Assembly (NCBI RefSeq): GCF_026151205.1 | Contig: NC_087079.1 | Coordinates: 13,045,945-13,109,944, forward strand | Direction: 5' to 3' | Source of the DNA: Bolinopsis microptera | Lineage: Eukaryota > Ctenophora > Tentaculata > Lobata > Bolinopsidae | Length of the DNA stretch: 64,000 nt | In this document: in pieces, positions 13,701 through 24,069 of the stretch | Numbering within the stretch: the stretch's first letter is position 1 | How the letters are laid out: each line of letters begins with the position of its first letter | Translations under genes and position numbers: made by a program | The notes under the pieces: generated by a model | Databases searched by the model: none | The model's input: only the letters and a program-made list of their open reading frames with translations | Told to the model about the DNA's origin: nothing

Positions 13701-16700
13701 ACAACGTAAACAACAACTGGGTCCAGGATGCGCTCTGTTTCATCGCCATGAGTAGACGAGGTAAAGGCATAATATGTATTGAATCCATATGATAATCTCC
13801 AGACAATATAATTAACCTTACTGCACTGCACCCACTGCATGATACTTGAATTCAAAGTAGCAATATTGTCAAATATCATTAATCAATTAACTCACTCTTG
13901 TCTTGTAGGGTTGACGGAGCAGGAAATTCTGGGTGCTTTACAGATGAGTGGGTACAGGGATACAACTGAAGTGAAGACTGCCGACTGGGCTTCATTTTAC
14001 AGAGCTGCTCAAGATTCTCTTATCAAGGAGCACACCGGAATATTTTCACTTGCTCACGGTTGTGTTCAAAAAGCGGTACGTTCACTTTGCAAGTATCTCA
14101 AATATTTTGGCTACTTCATGAAAGTGGCGTAGAACTGGCTTACAGTAGTAGCTTTGGCGATAGGAAATCAAATCAACAACCGATTAATAATTACTCGATT
14201 AACTGTCGGCAAGTTTCCAATTACTTATCAATAAGCAGGTGTTAAACATATTTTTCACAGGTGCTATGCTCCGTAATGGGCGGAACCCCCGAGGTTAAAC
14301 TGGACGAAATCAACCAAAAATACTCCAACCACAAACTGAAACGGATGCCAAGCTTCTTCCGGAAAACCCACAATTGTTATCACACGGTACGAGCTTTGTA
14401 TGTTTAATAAACACACAATAATAATATGATAAACGCACAAATTTGCTTCACTAACAATAAACAATATACAATTTATTGTTTGCTGTTAGTGAAGCAAATT
14501 TACTTGCCTTCGTGTCGAAGACCCCGTATATATTTTAACGTTACAACAAAATATGTAACGCTACAAACATCATCTGAACCGCCACACTTTACTTTTAAAA
14601 GCAAGATCAATCGAACCTGTCGAGTTTATCTAATTTAACTGTCACACATTTCAGAAACTTGCCAACTACTTCCAAACTCAGCCCATCAATTGGAGGACTT
14701 TAGAAGAGTTACCCTGGCACTGGTCTCAGGTTATTTAATATTTTATACTTTACTTTACTCTGACTAGAGCGGTTAACGATAAGAGTTAATATTAGACATT
14801 TTAATATGTATTGCTGAGGTAATTACTAATTAGGTTGATTAAAACTTATAGGAATCTTCTTACGTTAACCTCATGATTGTTTGCTGTTTCAAACAATCAT
14901 CATGTTATATTTGAGGTTTGATATATCATCTTGATTCTTGATTAAACTTTTAATTGGATTGAATTTCAGGCCCTTCGATGGAAGAAACTGCACAAAATAG
15001 TGAGAACACCAGAATATTTTGAGTTGTTCCGCTCAAGTTCCGAGATCAACCAGTTCAACACATTTAATATAGATCTGTTTCGGTACTGGGATGAAATGAA
15101 GCAACATGCCCCTAATCTAGACGGTCCTGCCGAGGTGAGTTTCAAGATTTAAATGTATGATAACTTTGTATGGGAATTATTCTCTTGATGTCTTCATTAA
15201 AATAACTAACTAAATAATTGTGCAATGGTATTAAATAATTGATCGTTAATTAAAGTAACTAATTAAAGTAATTAATCGAAGTTATTATCCCATTAGACGT
15301 ATAACAGGATGATGCAACATGAACTGACTCAGTCGCTCAGTGACGTCACATTCATGAACGATCAAAACGAGGTAAAAATCAATTATAAATATAATATAAT
15401 AAATATAGACTTTTTAATTAGCTTTGCATAATATAACTCTCACATGTTATTTCATATTGATTTTTTTTCCCTACTCTTGCCGAAGGCAAAAAGATCGTAG
15501 GGAATAAGTAATCGGGTTTGGATATATGAGGTGGCCCGATGGACCTGCGATGATGACAAAAGTCTGCTCCTTTGAAATATAGACCACTCCCCTATAATTA
15601 TGTGTATAGGAAGCGTCTGTTATGCTGCGCGCGACGCTAGCCATGTGTTAATTAATTACAGCGAAATTCCTCCTTCGCAAAGTTATTTTCCGCAATTTTC
15701 TGGATTCATTTATTGTTGATGCGCGGCGCTGCATTGTTCAAATAAATCGTCAATTTTTACCATGCACGAATCCCACTCATTTATAAACAACATAGTATGT
15801 AAATATGGTGCACTTTTTTCCAGTCACACTTTTCACACAAAAGAATTAATGGTACAAGTACATGGTAGGGAAAATTGATCGTGCGTGGTTTAACCGCGGC
15901 GAAATTCTTGTTAAAACTGGAGAAACTTTATAGAACAAGTAAGTAACAACGATTAAATTTTGCTGCACAGTCACTAATAATGTAAAATATAAAACTTACA
16001 TCATGTCTCAAAATCACCATGGCTTGCAAGTAAGGCTTTCAGATAAACCCAATTTAATCATATTACTGGGTTTCTACCAAGCAAAAGCCGCTCTCAGCCA
16101 GCCGCTTTCACCATGATGCTTAATATAAGTATGACGTCACTATCCTATCAGACAGATTCCATAACCAGTCTGATAAATATCTATACTACTAAGCATTATT
16201 AGTTTTAGCAAAATATTTAAAATAATTAGTGATAAAAATCCAAAATTGATTTTAACCAGGCTACAGTATTCAGCAACTGCATAGTCCGAAAATGCAGGGC
16301 TTGTCCGTGTTGGGATGAAAAAACATTGTTAAAAACAGGAGTGAGTTGTCATGCTAAGTGTGCTTAATTAACTAATTAGCTAAGTGTGCCTAATTAGCTA
16401 ATTATATAAGTGTACCTAATTAACTAATTAGCTAATTGTACCTAATTAGCTAATTAGCTAAGTGTACCTAATTAACTAATTAGATAAGTGTGACTAATTA
16501 ACTAATAAGCTAAGTGTACCTAATTAGCTAAGTGTATCTAATTAACTAATTAGCTAAATGTGTCTAATTAACTAAGTGTACCTAATTAACTAATTAGCTA
16601 AGTGTACCTAATTAGCTAAGTTTTCCTAATTAACTAATTAGCTAAGTGTGACTTATTAACTAATAAGCTAAGTGTACCTAATTAGCTAAGTGTACCTAAT

Positions 16701-19700
16701 TAACTAATTAGCTAAGTGTACCTAATTAACTAATTAGCTAAGTTTTCCTAATTAACTAATTAGCTAAGTGTGACTAATTAACTAATAAGCTAAGTGTACC
16801 TAATTAGCTAAGTGTACCTAATTAACTAATTAGCTAAGTGTACCTAATTAACTAAGTGTGCCTTATTAACCAATTAGCTAAGTGTGACTAATAAGCTAAG
16901 TGTGCCTAATTAACCAATTAGCTAAGTGTGACTAATTAGCTAAGTGTGTCCAATTCTGCTATCGCCTTTCTCGCTGCTGACGATCACTTCGTTACTTTTT
17001 GTTTTTTTGCGTTCTATTACTATACCCTTATACCTATTTATGGAGTTATTTACTGTCGCTATCCTCACATCTCTTTTTGTGGTCATATCAAGTTTTGTCT
17101 TTGATCACCTTTTACACTTTTACAGTCCATACTGCACAGTTCCTGTTAGTAACGAGAGGGGCCCCCGTTGCTACGTTTTTGTATTTTAAATAAATAATCC
17201 AGAAATTTAATAGATTAAATCTAAAAATTCTACATCATATCATGATCTAGATCATAACACTGCAGTCCCATTATTTTTCCTAATATAACCAATTATATTC
17301 TTTACTCAAAATTTGGTAGGCTAACAATTTCACAATTTCGACTAGTTTTTATGAATCATTTTTTGGAGATAATGGTAAATAGAATCAAGAAGTCAGTAAA
17401 TCACTTACTCAAGAAGGTAGACACACCCAGACCTGTTTCGCGAAATAACCCTTGTACCATTCTACCGTACATGTTTCCAGAGCCCCAATCTTCTGATCTC
17501 CTTCTTGATGTTGCAAATATTTCAGACGGCAGAAGAAGACAATGAAGAACAAATGAAGACACTCGTTGAAAGAGCCACCAATCACGTAGCTGCTGAAGAG
17601 TCGATAAGGTTGTCCAAATGGGCGTGGCTGGCTGGTCAGTTTCTGGGAGAGATCTGTGATTACGAACCTGGAACCAAATTACTCCAATATGTTAGTACGA
17701 TTATTTTATTTAATGTTAACTATATTGAGTACGATTTAATCCAGTGATAGCTCAAACATCTTCGATCACAGCTACAGCTAGAATATCAATAATGTAAAAT
17801 CAACAAATGAATTTTTGGTTTGTAATTTTCTCTCTGTCTGTTTTATCAGCGTAGGTAACCACTGTCAAATTTATTATCAAACTGATATCAGAATTATTTT
17901 TCAGGCCAAACTGCTATGTCCATCTAAAAAATCCGACCTGCTGTACCAAATAAACTACTCCCTCGGTAAAGTTTACTACTACAAAATCGACTGGGAAAAC
18001 GCACGGAGGAGTTTCCTGGAGGCCCGGAAAGAGCTGAAAAAATGCAGGAAGGACGGAAATGAGCAGTTGGAGGAGGAATGCGCTCTCCTCAACAACACTG
18101 TGTCTTGTATGTTGATCATGAAACGTCTTGGTGAGTGCCATCTTTAATCACTTTTCTGCTTTGAGTTTTATTTGCTGTGTGATAGTTCACTGCTTCTTCT
18201 GTCGAGTTCCAGGTTCAGCCAATATCTTTCGAACTGTCGCCCGCCCAGCAGGTGTTAACCTTGAGATGGCCGTGTCGAGAGAATAATTAAATAGATTAAA
18301 TTAATGTCAATACTCCAGATGAAGCTGAACGGTTGCTGAAAGAGACTGGAGACAAATACCAGCTACTCAACAGATACGAACAATCTCCCGGATATTTCAT
18401 GTACAGATTCAACAAATCAAGGTTAATATTCAGTTACATTATGTTGCTACAAGTTTTACTTTATCAATATCTATCAAAATCAAAGATGAGAGAACTCTCT
18501 TAGAAGTTGTGAAGGATTTAGTTTAAGAAATTGTGAATTTAAAATAAAGAACAAAAAAATGCAGGTTGATAGCAAAACGAGCCACCAAGATGACGGACCA
18601 GAAGAAACAGGAGGAGAGATCGACGCTATTTCGAGAGGCTTTAGCGATATTCGACGAGACGTTACAATTCAGGATGAAACACTACGGGTGGAGGCACCCG
18701 TTAGTTGCTCTTAACTGGCAAGAACAGGTTAGTTGCACACCATCGTGCTTAATAGTTTACCGAGAAATTTAGAAGAATTGTCCTGGTAAACAACTTTTCA
18801 GTTAACTTCAGTCCTGACTCCTCTTTTCCAGGGTTTCCTCTACCACTCTTGGGGAGACCGTATCGAAGGAGAGAAATGCTTCAAAAAAGCTCTGGAAATC
18901 TACGAGGAAGTTCTGAGTCAGGATCACGTGCTAATTGCAACCTGTAAATATCATCTGGGTATGATCTATCAGGAGATGAGAAAATGGCACCAAGCCCTCC
19001 AATGTTTCCAGGTAATAATTTCGTTTTTTCTAAGATTGAGTCCCAAAATTCTGTCAAATTTCGGTTTGTTATGACGTTATACGCCTAAATTCGCCAGTTT
19101 GATCAGTTTGTAAATTTCAGTGCTAAAAACCTGTTTATTTTACTAATTATACTTATATTATAATCATCAAACATTCATTCACACACCCTCATCTGTCTTT
19201 TCAGTGCATCACGCTAGTACAAGTTAACAAGTATTCCAATGAATTCTAAACTGTTTCACTTGATATGACGTCGCTATGACGTCTAGCTATAAAAGTAAAG
19301 TTCGCATAATAGCCTCGCCCTGAGTAGTAAGTGTATTTCAGGTTGCTCTTAAGATCCGACAGAAACGCTTCGACTTCAGTCGGAGACATTGGAAAGATAT
19401 AGAACGGCGCATGAAGAGGTGTAGGGATCGAGTTAGAAGCGAGATGATGGGTGATTTGGATAGGTGATTCATGGAGTGTCTTGGTCACGTGTTGAGTGTC
19501 TTAGTCACGTGTTGTTGAACGATAATATCTCGTTATCATCGTTCGTGTTTATTATAATCGTGATCTTATCATTCGTGCTTTATCCTTTTTCTATCCATGT
19601 TGTACGAGTGATTAGCCTTAGAAGATAGCACAGTGTAGAACTGCTGCTTATCAGCGGCAACGAGGGTTGAGGACACATTCCTGTAGTTGAACCCTGTATT

Positions 19701-20995
19701 CTGAAATTGTTGTAAGTCTTACTCAGCAACTCAGCGCAGTTAGTGGTTGCAAAGTGGTTTAATGTTAGCGCTCCGTCGAAGTGTGGCACTCTATCCTTCA
19801 ATTTGTGAGCATAGTTTGTTGAGTTTGAGCGTTAGAATGTTTATGTGTTAATAAAGATAGTTTGTTTGAGCGATCGAGGTCCGAGGAAGCAGTATTCTAC
19901 GTACATGTTTCAGCATTCAAACTACTTGTGTTTTAATGTCAAAGTTTGAGAACGATATCAGATATCTCCGTAATTACCGGCGATCGTGGCCATGGGTGGA
20001 TACTGGATCATCGGACGGATGAAGCTGGAACTCGGAGAAGTAAAAGAATTCTCTCCGAAGAACACCAAACTTCGCGTTATAAAAATATTATCGATCTGTG
20101 TAATTTCACCATTTCAGACTGATTCATATTCTCATATAAAAACATTCACCACTTTTTCCATCATCAACATTAACATCAATAAATTCTTGTTTATTCATTT
20201 TTCCAGTCACTTATTCTACCATTTGAGAGTAAATGTACAGCCCTTTTAACAGCACCTTTCAGATCGCCTTAAGGATAAGACAGAGCAAATTCACCCATGC
20301 TAGAAGATGGACAGACATCTCACGGAGGATCGTTATTTGTAACAAAAAAATTGATGAACTGAATGACCCCAGGTAAACACAAAACACAACTCACAAGGAA
20401 AATGCTGGCTCTGATGTCACTGAGGCTCAACTTGCATTAAAATCTATTTTTAGTGGAAAACCTCTTTATGATGTTCTTTTTATGTGTTATTTGTTAAATG
20501 TAATGCGTTTTGGCCTTTACTTTGGTGATTTATGTCAATGTTTAATATAGATAATGCCGATTTCCGTTTTACTGTCAATATTTAGCCCATGAAGCTGTCG
20601 CTGACTTGGTGCGACTTCAAATTCTATCAAAAAACCTTAGCAGTTCATATTTTTGTTGATTTTACTTCTAATTTTAATATATTTAACACGCTTCTTCTTG
20701 TTATCGCTAGATACTCAATTTCAGGTCTAGTTCCGCTCCTCCACCTAGAATAAACCCTCCCTCCACGGGGACCACCACCACTACAACCACCAACAGTTAC
20801 CATAGCAACACCCGCTCCAGCCACCTTGACAACGGTGAAACCACCGCAACCACTAGGGAGACGAGCAATTCGAGGACAACCACAAGCTCCACAACAACAA
20901 CCACAACCGTACAGCATAGACCGTATGATAGAATTGAAATAAGCTCACAGTTTCAGAGGTTGTCTCTTCATCTGGAGATGTCCACGACCATTTAG
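4445..20995 (+). CDS. NACHT-TPR (STAND-type) signalling protein, multi-exon, 5' end not found
   Basis: Exons inferred by in-frame joining of GT-AG introns: 4445-4527, 7590-7715, 9978-10121, 10522-10626, 10994-11215, 11380-11541, 11780-11854, 13634-13760, 13909-14075, 14261-14386, 14655-14729, 14970-15134, 15297-15371, 17526-17690, 17905-18130, 18319-18421, 18565-18727, 18832-19011, then either 19342-19467 or 20263-20372 plus 20725-20995. The visible protein is about 870 or 955 residues. Order: short N-terminal helical region, NACHT P-loop NTPase with Walker A and B, a winged-helix-like region, a helical linker with an ELPW motif, then tetratricopeptide-type repeats. This order resembles the nephrocystin-3/TPR-NACHT family. 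Such proteins are usually cytoplasmic nucleotide-dependent oligomerising switches; the ligand is unknown. Family members often begin with a DUF4062-like domain; none was found upstream, so the true start may lie in or before 1-4444. An in-frame ATG at 4455 is possible. All internal phases agree, so this looks functional. Confidence 0.85.
5158..5205. repeat. Short tandem repeat, ~20-bp unit
   Basis: AGTAAACAGTAAGCAGAAT is repeated about 2.3 times in the same intron. Confidence 0.7.
5379..6982. mobile_element. 1.6-kb non-autonomous DNA transposon with 12-bp TIRs and AAAT duplication
   Basis: The left end GGGCAATTCCAC (5379-5390) and the right end GTGGAATTGCCC (6971-6982) are exact inverted repeats; one mismatch later the match resumes for two bases. 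The element is flanked by AAAT on both sides (5375-5378 and 6983-6986), a plausible 4-bp target-site duplication. No transposase frame is present. A GTC(C/T)GTCACA motif recurs in one orientation near 5720, 5888, 6590, 6602, 6793 and 6961 and may be a subterminal binding site. It sits in the large intron of the NACHT-TPR gene. Superfamily unassigned. Confidence 0.75.
7361..7611. repeat. Partial duplication of an intron-exon junction
   Basis: The text around 7361-7425 (AAACCATGGGT ... AATAATAACCATCATTTTGATCATTACGCCATCT, with differences) matches 7549-7611, which contains the splice acceptor and first codons of exon 7590-7715. The upstream copy lacks a usable acceptor and open frame. Confidence 0.45.
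7716..9977. other. Large intron of the NACHT-TPR gene
   Basis: The flanking exons join directly from GQPKHK to PIMLIS, as expected for this family, so no exon appears to be missing. No transposon with clear ends was recognised. A short GCGC-rich stretch lies near 9858-9892. Confidence 0.55.
9978..11215 (+). CDS. NACHT-TPR gene: NTPase core exons (9978-10121, 10522-10626, 10994-11215)
   Basis: Exon 9978-10121 (48 codons) opens with PIMLIS and the Walker A loop GEQGCGKST (9996-10022), followed by the THYIGCS strand typical of NPHP3-like NACHT proteins. Exon 10522-10626 supplies a 35-residue helical stretch. Exon 10994-11215 (74 codons) has the Walker B strand FVLAIDCLESL, with its acidic residue at 11057-11059. 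It then has TWLPNN and the sensor-like IIITCTTNSP. Lysine, serine and aspartate needed for nucleotide binding are all present, so ATP or GTP binding is expected. Confidence 0.88.
10843..10925. repeat. 83-bp hairpin (miniature inverted repeat) in an intron
   Basis: CACTTCCGTTAA ... AATGAA (10843-10873) is the near-perfect reverse complement of 10895-10925, with 21 bases between the arms. It may be a small MITE; no clear target duplication is visible. Confidence 0.65.
11380..14075 (+). CDS. NACHT-TPR gene: post-NTPase and winged-helix-like exons
   Basis: Exons 11380-11541, 11780-11854, 13634-13760 and 13909-14075 encode 54, 25 and 98 residues. The first two (KHLETYCKHLDPQQL, then VAVANELRVFG) fit the helical part that follows the NACHT sensor. 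The pair 13634-14075 reads as a winged-helix-like module: WVQDALCFIAMSRRG, LTEQEILGALQMSG, then FSLAHGCVQKA. It is split in phase 1. The 1.8-kb intron 11855-13633 hosts a small gene on the other strand. Confidence 0.8.
12190..12275. repeat. AT-rich short repeats (TTAGGCCTAA)
   Basis: TATATTAGG(C/T)CTAA-type units recur three times; simple sequence, no gene. Confidence 0.5.
12488..13070 (-). CDS. Small two-exon gene nested in a NACHT-TPR intron, unknown function
   Basis: Read on the minus strand, exon 1 (13070-12939, 44 codons) starts MPGSHSSAPMRLRGAPPPAP and ends EPDRQ before a GTTAG donor. Exon 2 (12655-12488) follows a TTCCTACAG acceptor and reads KILAQIVHHEMKEEDEYKDM, then a charged helical segment with KIARRIKELEFRLGTLFVG and a TAG stop. 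The joined frame gives 99 residues. Exon 2 looks like an amphipathic or short coiled-coil helix. I do not recognise the family. The start Met is the first in the frame. It lies wholly inside intron 11855-13633 of the oppositely transcribed NACHT-TPR gene, so the two transcripts would overlap. It could alternatively be the tail of a longer gene with upstream exons. Confidence 0.5.
14261..15371 (+). CDS. NACHT-TPR gene: helical linker exons
   Basis: Exons 14261-14386, 14655-14729, 14970-15134 and 15297-15371 (42, 25, 55 and 25 codons, all phase 0). Exon 14655 reads KLANYFQTQP ... LEELPWHWSQ, the LAxYF ... ELPxxL block that joins the winged-helix part to the TPRs in this family. Exon 14970 continues with a basic helical segment. 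The last exon starts at 15297 (after CCCATTAG) because using the next AG would put a stop in frame. Confidence 0.75.
14439..14501. repeat. 63-bp near-perfect palindrome in an intron
   Basis: AAATTTGCTTCACTAACA at the left is the exact reverse complement of TGTTAGTGAAGCAAATTT at the right, with an AT-rich centre. It is likely a tiny foldback insertion or a hairpin-forming site. Confidence 0.7.
15372..16352. other. Intronic sequence, no gene seen
   Basis: Between exons 15297-15371 and 17526-17690. The flanking exons continue one protein. CCCTAC (15471) and GTAGGG (15498, 15865) suggest small inverted-repeat insertions, but ends are not clear. Confidence 0.4.
16353..16957. repeat. AT-rich minisatellite in a NACHT-TPR intron
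   Basis: About 605 bp of variant units built from GCTAAGTGTACCTAATTA and ACTAATTA, with period near 15-26 bp as short and long unit types alternate. Units carry self-complementary TTAATTAA/TAATTA cores. Confidence 0.85.
17526..19011 (+). CDS. NACHT-TPR gene: TPR exons shared by both isoforms
   Basis: Exons 17526-17690, 17905-18130, 18319-18421, 18565-18727 and 18832-19011. They encode paired amphipathic helices with TPR spacing: YSLGKVYYYKIDWENARRSF, then FREALAIFDETL with MKHYGWRHPLVAL, then CFKKALEIYEEVLSQDHVLI with YHLGMIYQEM. The AL-x-I ... HP-x-V-A pattern is characteristic of the TPRs of NPHP3/kinesin-light-chain-like proteins and points to a protein-binding superhelix. Exon 18832-19011 ends in phase 0 after CFQ, from which either 3' end can be joined. 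Confidence 0.85.
19342..19467 (+). CDS. NACHT-TPR gene: alternative terminal exon A (short end)
   Basis: After the acceptor GTGTATTTCAG the exon encodes VALKIRQKRFDFSRRHW, a basic helix, and a stop at 19465-19467 (41 residues). It completes the last TPR helix and finishes with MMGDLDR. It has its own polyadenylation signal 380 bases downstream. Exon B is clearly homologous, starts in the same phase, and would replace it. Whether choice is by alternative splicing or by polyadenylation site cannot be told from DNA. Confidence 0.75.
   Translation, partial: VALKIRQKRFDFSRRHWKDIERRMKRCRDRVRSEMMGDLDR
19850..19855 (+). terminator. AATAAA polyadenylation signal for isoform A
   Basis: A canonical AATAAA followed by GATAG and a T/G-rich stretch (TTTGTTTGAG) lies 383 bases after the exon A stop and before exon B. 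It supports a separate 3' end for the short isoform. Confidence 0.55.
20263..20995 (+). CDS. NACHT-TPR gene: alternative terminal exons B (long end, Thr-rich tail)
   Basis: Exon 20263-20372 follows a CACCTTTCAG acceptor and encodes IALRIRQSKFTHARRWTDIS, the same helix as exon A, then DELNDPR in phase 2. It joins exon 20725-20995, which adds a low-complexity tail rich in threonine, serine and asparagine and ends FQRLSLHLEMSTTI before the stop at 20993-20995. The tail has no recognised domain and is probably disordered. Relative to A it adds about 85 residues. Confidence 0.75.
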
Positions 20996-23403
20996 TAGTA
21001 AAACAGAAAATTTATTCATTAAGTTATTGGTATGTTTATATTATAAAATATGCACTTTAGTTGGCAGATCTTTGTCTGGCAAAATTGATTTGATGATGAT
21101 GAACGGAGCTTTTTTTTCATAGGTTTGGAATCTTGATTTTTCATTAAATTTGAGATGTGAGGGTTTTCTTATGACGGAGAGATTTTGAAGCAGTATGAAC
21201 TTTATGATATGAATCCTGCTTCCATACGTCCCATATGTCTACTTCAATTACTGAAAGGTTTTTAGTGTTTTGATGGGTATGCCTCTCCATTCTCTTCATT
21301 TTTTCCAGGGTTGAAATATTTTAATCCGTTCTTTTGAAACAACTTTCGATTTTTCTACTACGCCATAATATAATTGTTATTCATATTGAAGGGGTTGTCA
21401 ACATATTTTGTTTTTATCTGTAATAACAAGCTTTGAGAGTTTTAAAAGAGATAGTCATAAGGAAATTATTTTTATTTGATAACTTTATTTATAATTACAC
21501 AGTGAGTGCCGTGAAGTGCATTTTTTGCATTTTTGCGCTTCAGCATGGGTTATAATACCTGTCTTTTTTACTTGATAAGTTGATGCTGATAGTGATACTG
21601 ATGCAGCCTGTCAGGCTTTCAGAATCAAAATTGTAAATTCTACGAAGATCGGCCAGATTTAATTTGTTTCAGAAAAAATGTTTGGCGAAATATTTTAATC
21701 GTGAGGTTGTGGAACGCACGAATCCGTCGATTTTATGCTTTTTTCAAATACTGGTCAATCATTGTACATAATTTTTAATCCATTTTTATCTCAGTATTAT
21801 TAAATGTACCAATCTAAGTAAGTGAACTCTAAAATGATTTCTGTACGCTAACGAATTTAAGTTCTTATTGGTGTACTTGTATTCAAAAAGTTACTGATTA
21901 AAATTCAATTAGAATTAATAACGGATCATATGTGCGACAGCTATTAGAAAAGTAAAGATACTAACAGTATTGGTACTCTTCTACTGGTTACTATTACCGT
22001 CTGATATCGCCGATATTGTGTTACATCTATTATAAATACAGACCAAGAGTTTGTCAATCTAATTATTTGTTCCTCCTTTGGTTTAAAAGCTACCATTTTC
22101 ATACCTAGCATACAAAAATGTAGTTCACAACAACATTCGTTGCATATCATAAACCGGTAATAGTCATATCAGCAGTGGCAACATTTTGGGGTCATCTTAA
22201 AGTTTCGTACGATTAGAGATATTACTATTAGCGATTAGTTTTACTCGATTTTTCTTAAGGGTTATTATATATCACTGAATTTGATCTCAATTTCATCGAC
22301 AGTGATAACCATTTTGAGCCAAATAGTGATTAGTATTGGGTTACTGATCCTTGATTTTATCTTATCAATTGGTGAATGTACTCAAACTGGAACTGTTCTA
22401 TTTATTGCAAGTTGACCTGCTTTATTCATAATATCTTTTGGCCCAAAATGAGGTTTGAGGTTTTCATCTCTATTTGCCAAAATGGTTTAAACTTGAAAGA
22501 TTGATACAATTATGTTTATTGATTCAGATGTATCATACAATATTTCCATGAAAACTGGTTTTATTTCTTGTCGATGGTTAATTCTTGTTGCATCCGTAGA
22601 TCGGCGAGGTGCACCACTGGGCCTCGCTGAGTTGGGAAGGATTGACATCGTGAATCAAATTCTAATTAAACAATGATAATATGTAAACAGATGTGATCCT
22701 TAATTTTTCAATTACCCACTTTTCCTGGTTGGCGATGCATTAAATCAAAACATTGAGTAAATCATGTAAAAAGATAAATTGCACATTAAAATACGATTTC
22801 TTGGTCAATATTTCATCCGTAATGTCTACGAAGCTCAGGAGTTATCAGGAGTACCGAAATAGCTATCTATGACTTTGTACTTGTGGAACGTGGGCCGTGG
22901 ATCCTCAAGTTCCCTTGCTGTGACCTATAATTGTTTTAGTTAAGCTCACTGCAGAGACAAAAGGAAATCGCGGCATGTACGGAATCGTGATTTTTCCCAT
23001 TATTTGTGACAAATTTTATGTATAGTTTAATGTATAGTCTGTTAAAATTCGCGGTATCGCGATTTTTGGCCAAAATAATCTTGAAATCCTTTTGTCCGGC
23101 CTGGCTCACTGGGAATGACTACAGCTACCTACTAGCTAAATGAGACTATACTAGAAACGCTTTTCTAATGCTTTTAGGGCGAAAATGAACCCACAGCATT
23201 TAACAGCTCCTTAACATCTTAAACCTACAGATTGAGTTCAGAACTAACTAACCTGTCTGAGAAGTTATTGTTTCTGGAACACATATAGAACAAGGTGCCA
23301 GCCTTTGTAAACTTGAGAACGTGACCAAAGTAGCTTGCTGGTACATATTGATATGGACAATTTTGTTCATTTTTTGCGATTATTTGAACACAGAATTCAC
23401 AGT
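20996..23403. other. 3' flank of the NACHT-TPR gene, no gene seen
   Basis: Holds the presumed 3' UTR of isoform B, then AT-rich sequence without convincing exons. An ACAAAAGGA / TCCTTTTGT pair near 22953 and 23090 could mark a small inverted-repeat insertion. Confidence 0.5.
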
Positions 23404-23405
23404 TA

Positions 23406-24069
23406 CCTTATCGGACCTTATTTGGACGGACATTACATGAACGGACATAATTATGAACGGACATTAATATGAACGCTCGAAGGCATTCAAAACCATCAAA
23501 AATCCGAATTTTTTCAATTTTTTGACGTTTTTTTAATTTCAGCAAATGATTTTTAAATCCATTTTTTATACAGTATGTAAGAAAAGCAGTCATTAAGCAG
23601 TAAAAATGTTAAAATATGTGTACATGATCAGTGACTAAAAGTAATATCACATATCATCTTCATCAAATGGGTTTTCACTTTTCGTGCATGAAATAGTCCA
23701 TGCTTAAACAAGGATCAGTGATTTCTAGCTTTATGGAAACCTTTTTTTATCAAACTAACCCGGTCCTGCATTTCAGTGTTAACTTTTACAAGCCATTCGG
23801 CGTGAAGTGTTTTTTATCTTAGACAACTTTAGGTTAACCTTAACATCACGTGGGGCTTTCCTTGCACTGTTTTATTACCTCCCCTGAGTAATATGAACTA
23901 TAACAACGTCGGACAATGTCCTTGGCAACACGATTTACCGTAATATCTAGAGGCTGGAACAAGTTTTTCATGTTGGCGGGGACTAGCTCATGAACTATGT
24001 TGTTGAGTGCCATAATTTCGGTGACTTTTTCCGCCAAGTGACCCTTGAAAACATCATATACTAGTAGAA
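23406..24069 (-). mobile_element. pogo/Tigger-like transposon, copy A (3' part)
   Basis: The left end reads CCTTATCGGACCTTATTTGG directly after a TA dinucleotide (23404-23405). It is followed by repeated ACGGACATTA phrases shared with copies B and C. The right side stops inside the transposase region at 24069. TA target and DDE transposase similarity place it in the Tc1-mariner/pogo superfamily. Confidence 0.7.
23846..24037 (-). pseudogene. Decayed DDE_1 (pogo/Tigger-like) transposase fragment
   Basis: A 63-residue minus-strand frame contains HELVPANMKNLFQPLDITVN, the diagnostic block near the last catalytic acidic residue of DDE_1 transposases, where family members read VPANxTxLxQPLDxTVN. 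Downstream on the minus strand, other frames continue the same family pattern, so frameshifts and stops have broken the gene. The catalytic core upstream is missing here. It cannot encode an active enzyme. Confidence 0.75.

Noticed and set aside
22950-23100. ACAAAAGGA / TCCTTTTGT inverted pair as a MITE
   Set aside because: The match is short and target duplication is unclear; mentioned only in the flank entry.
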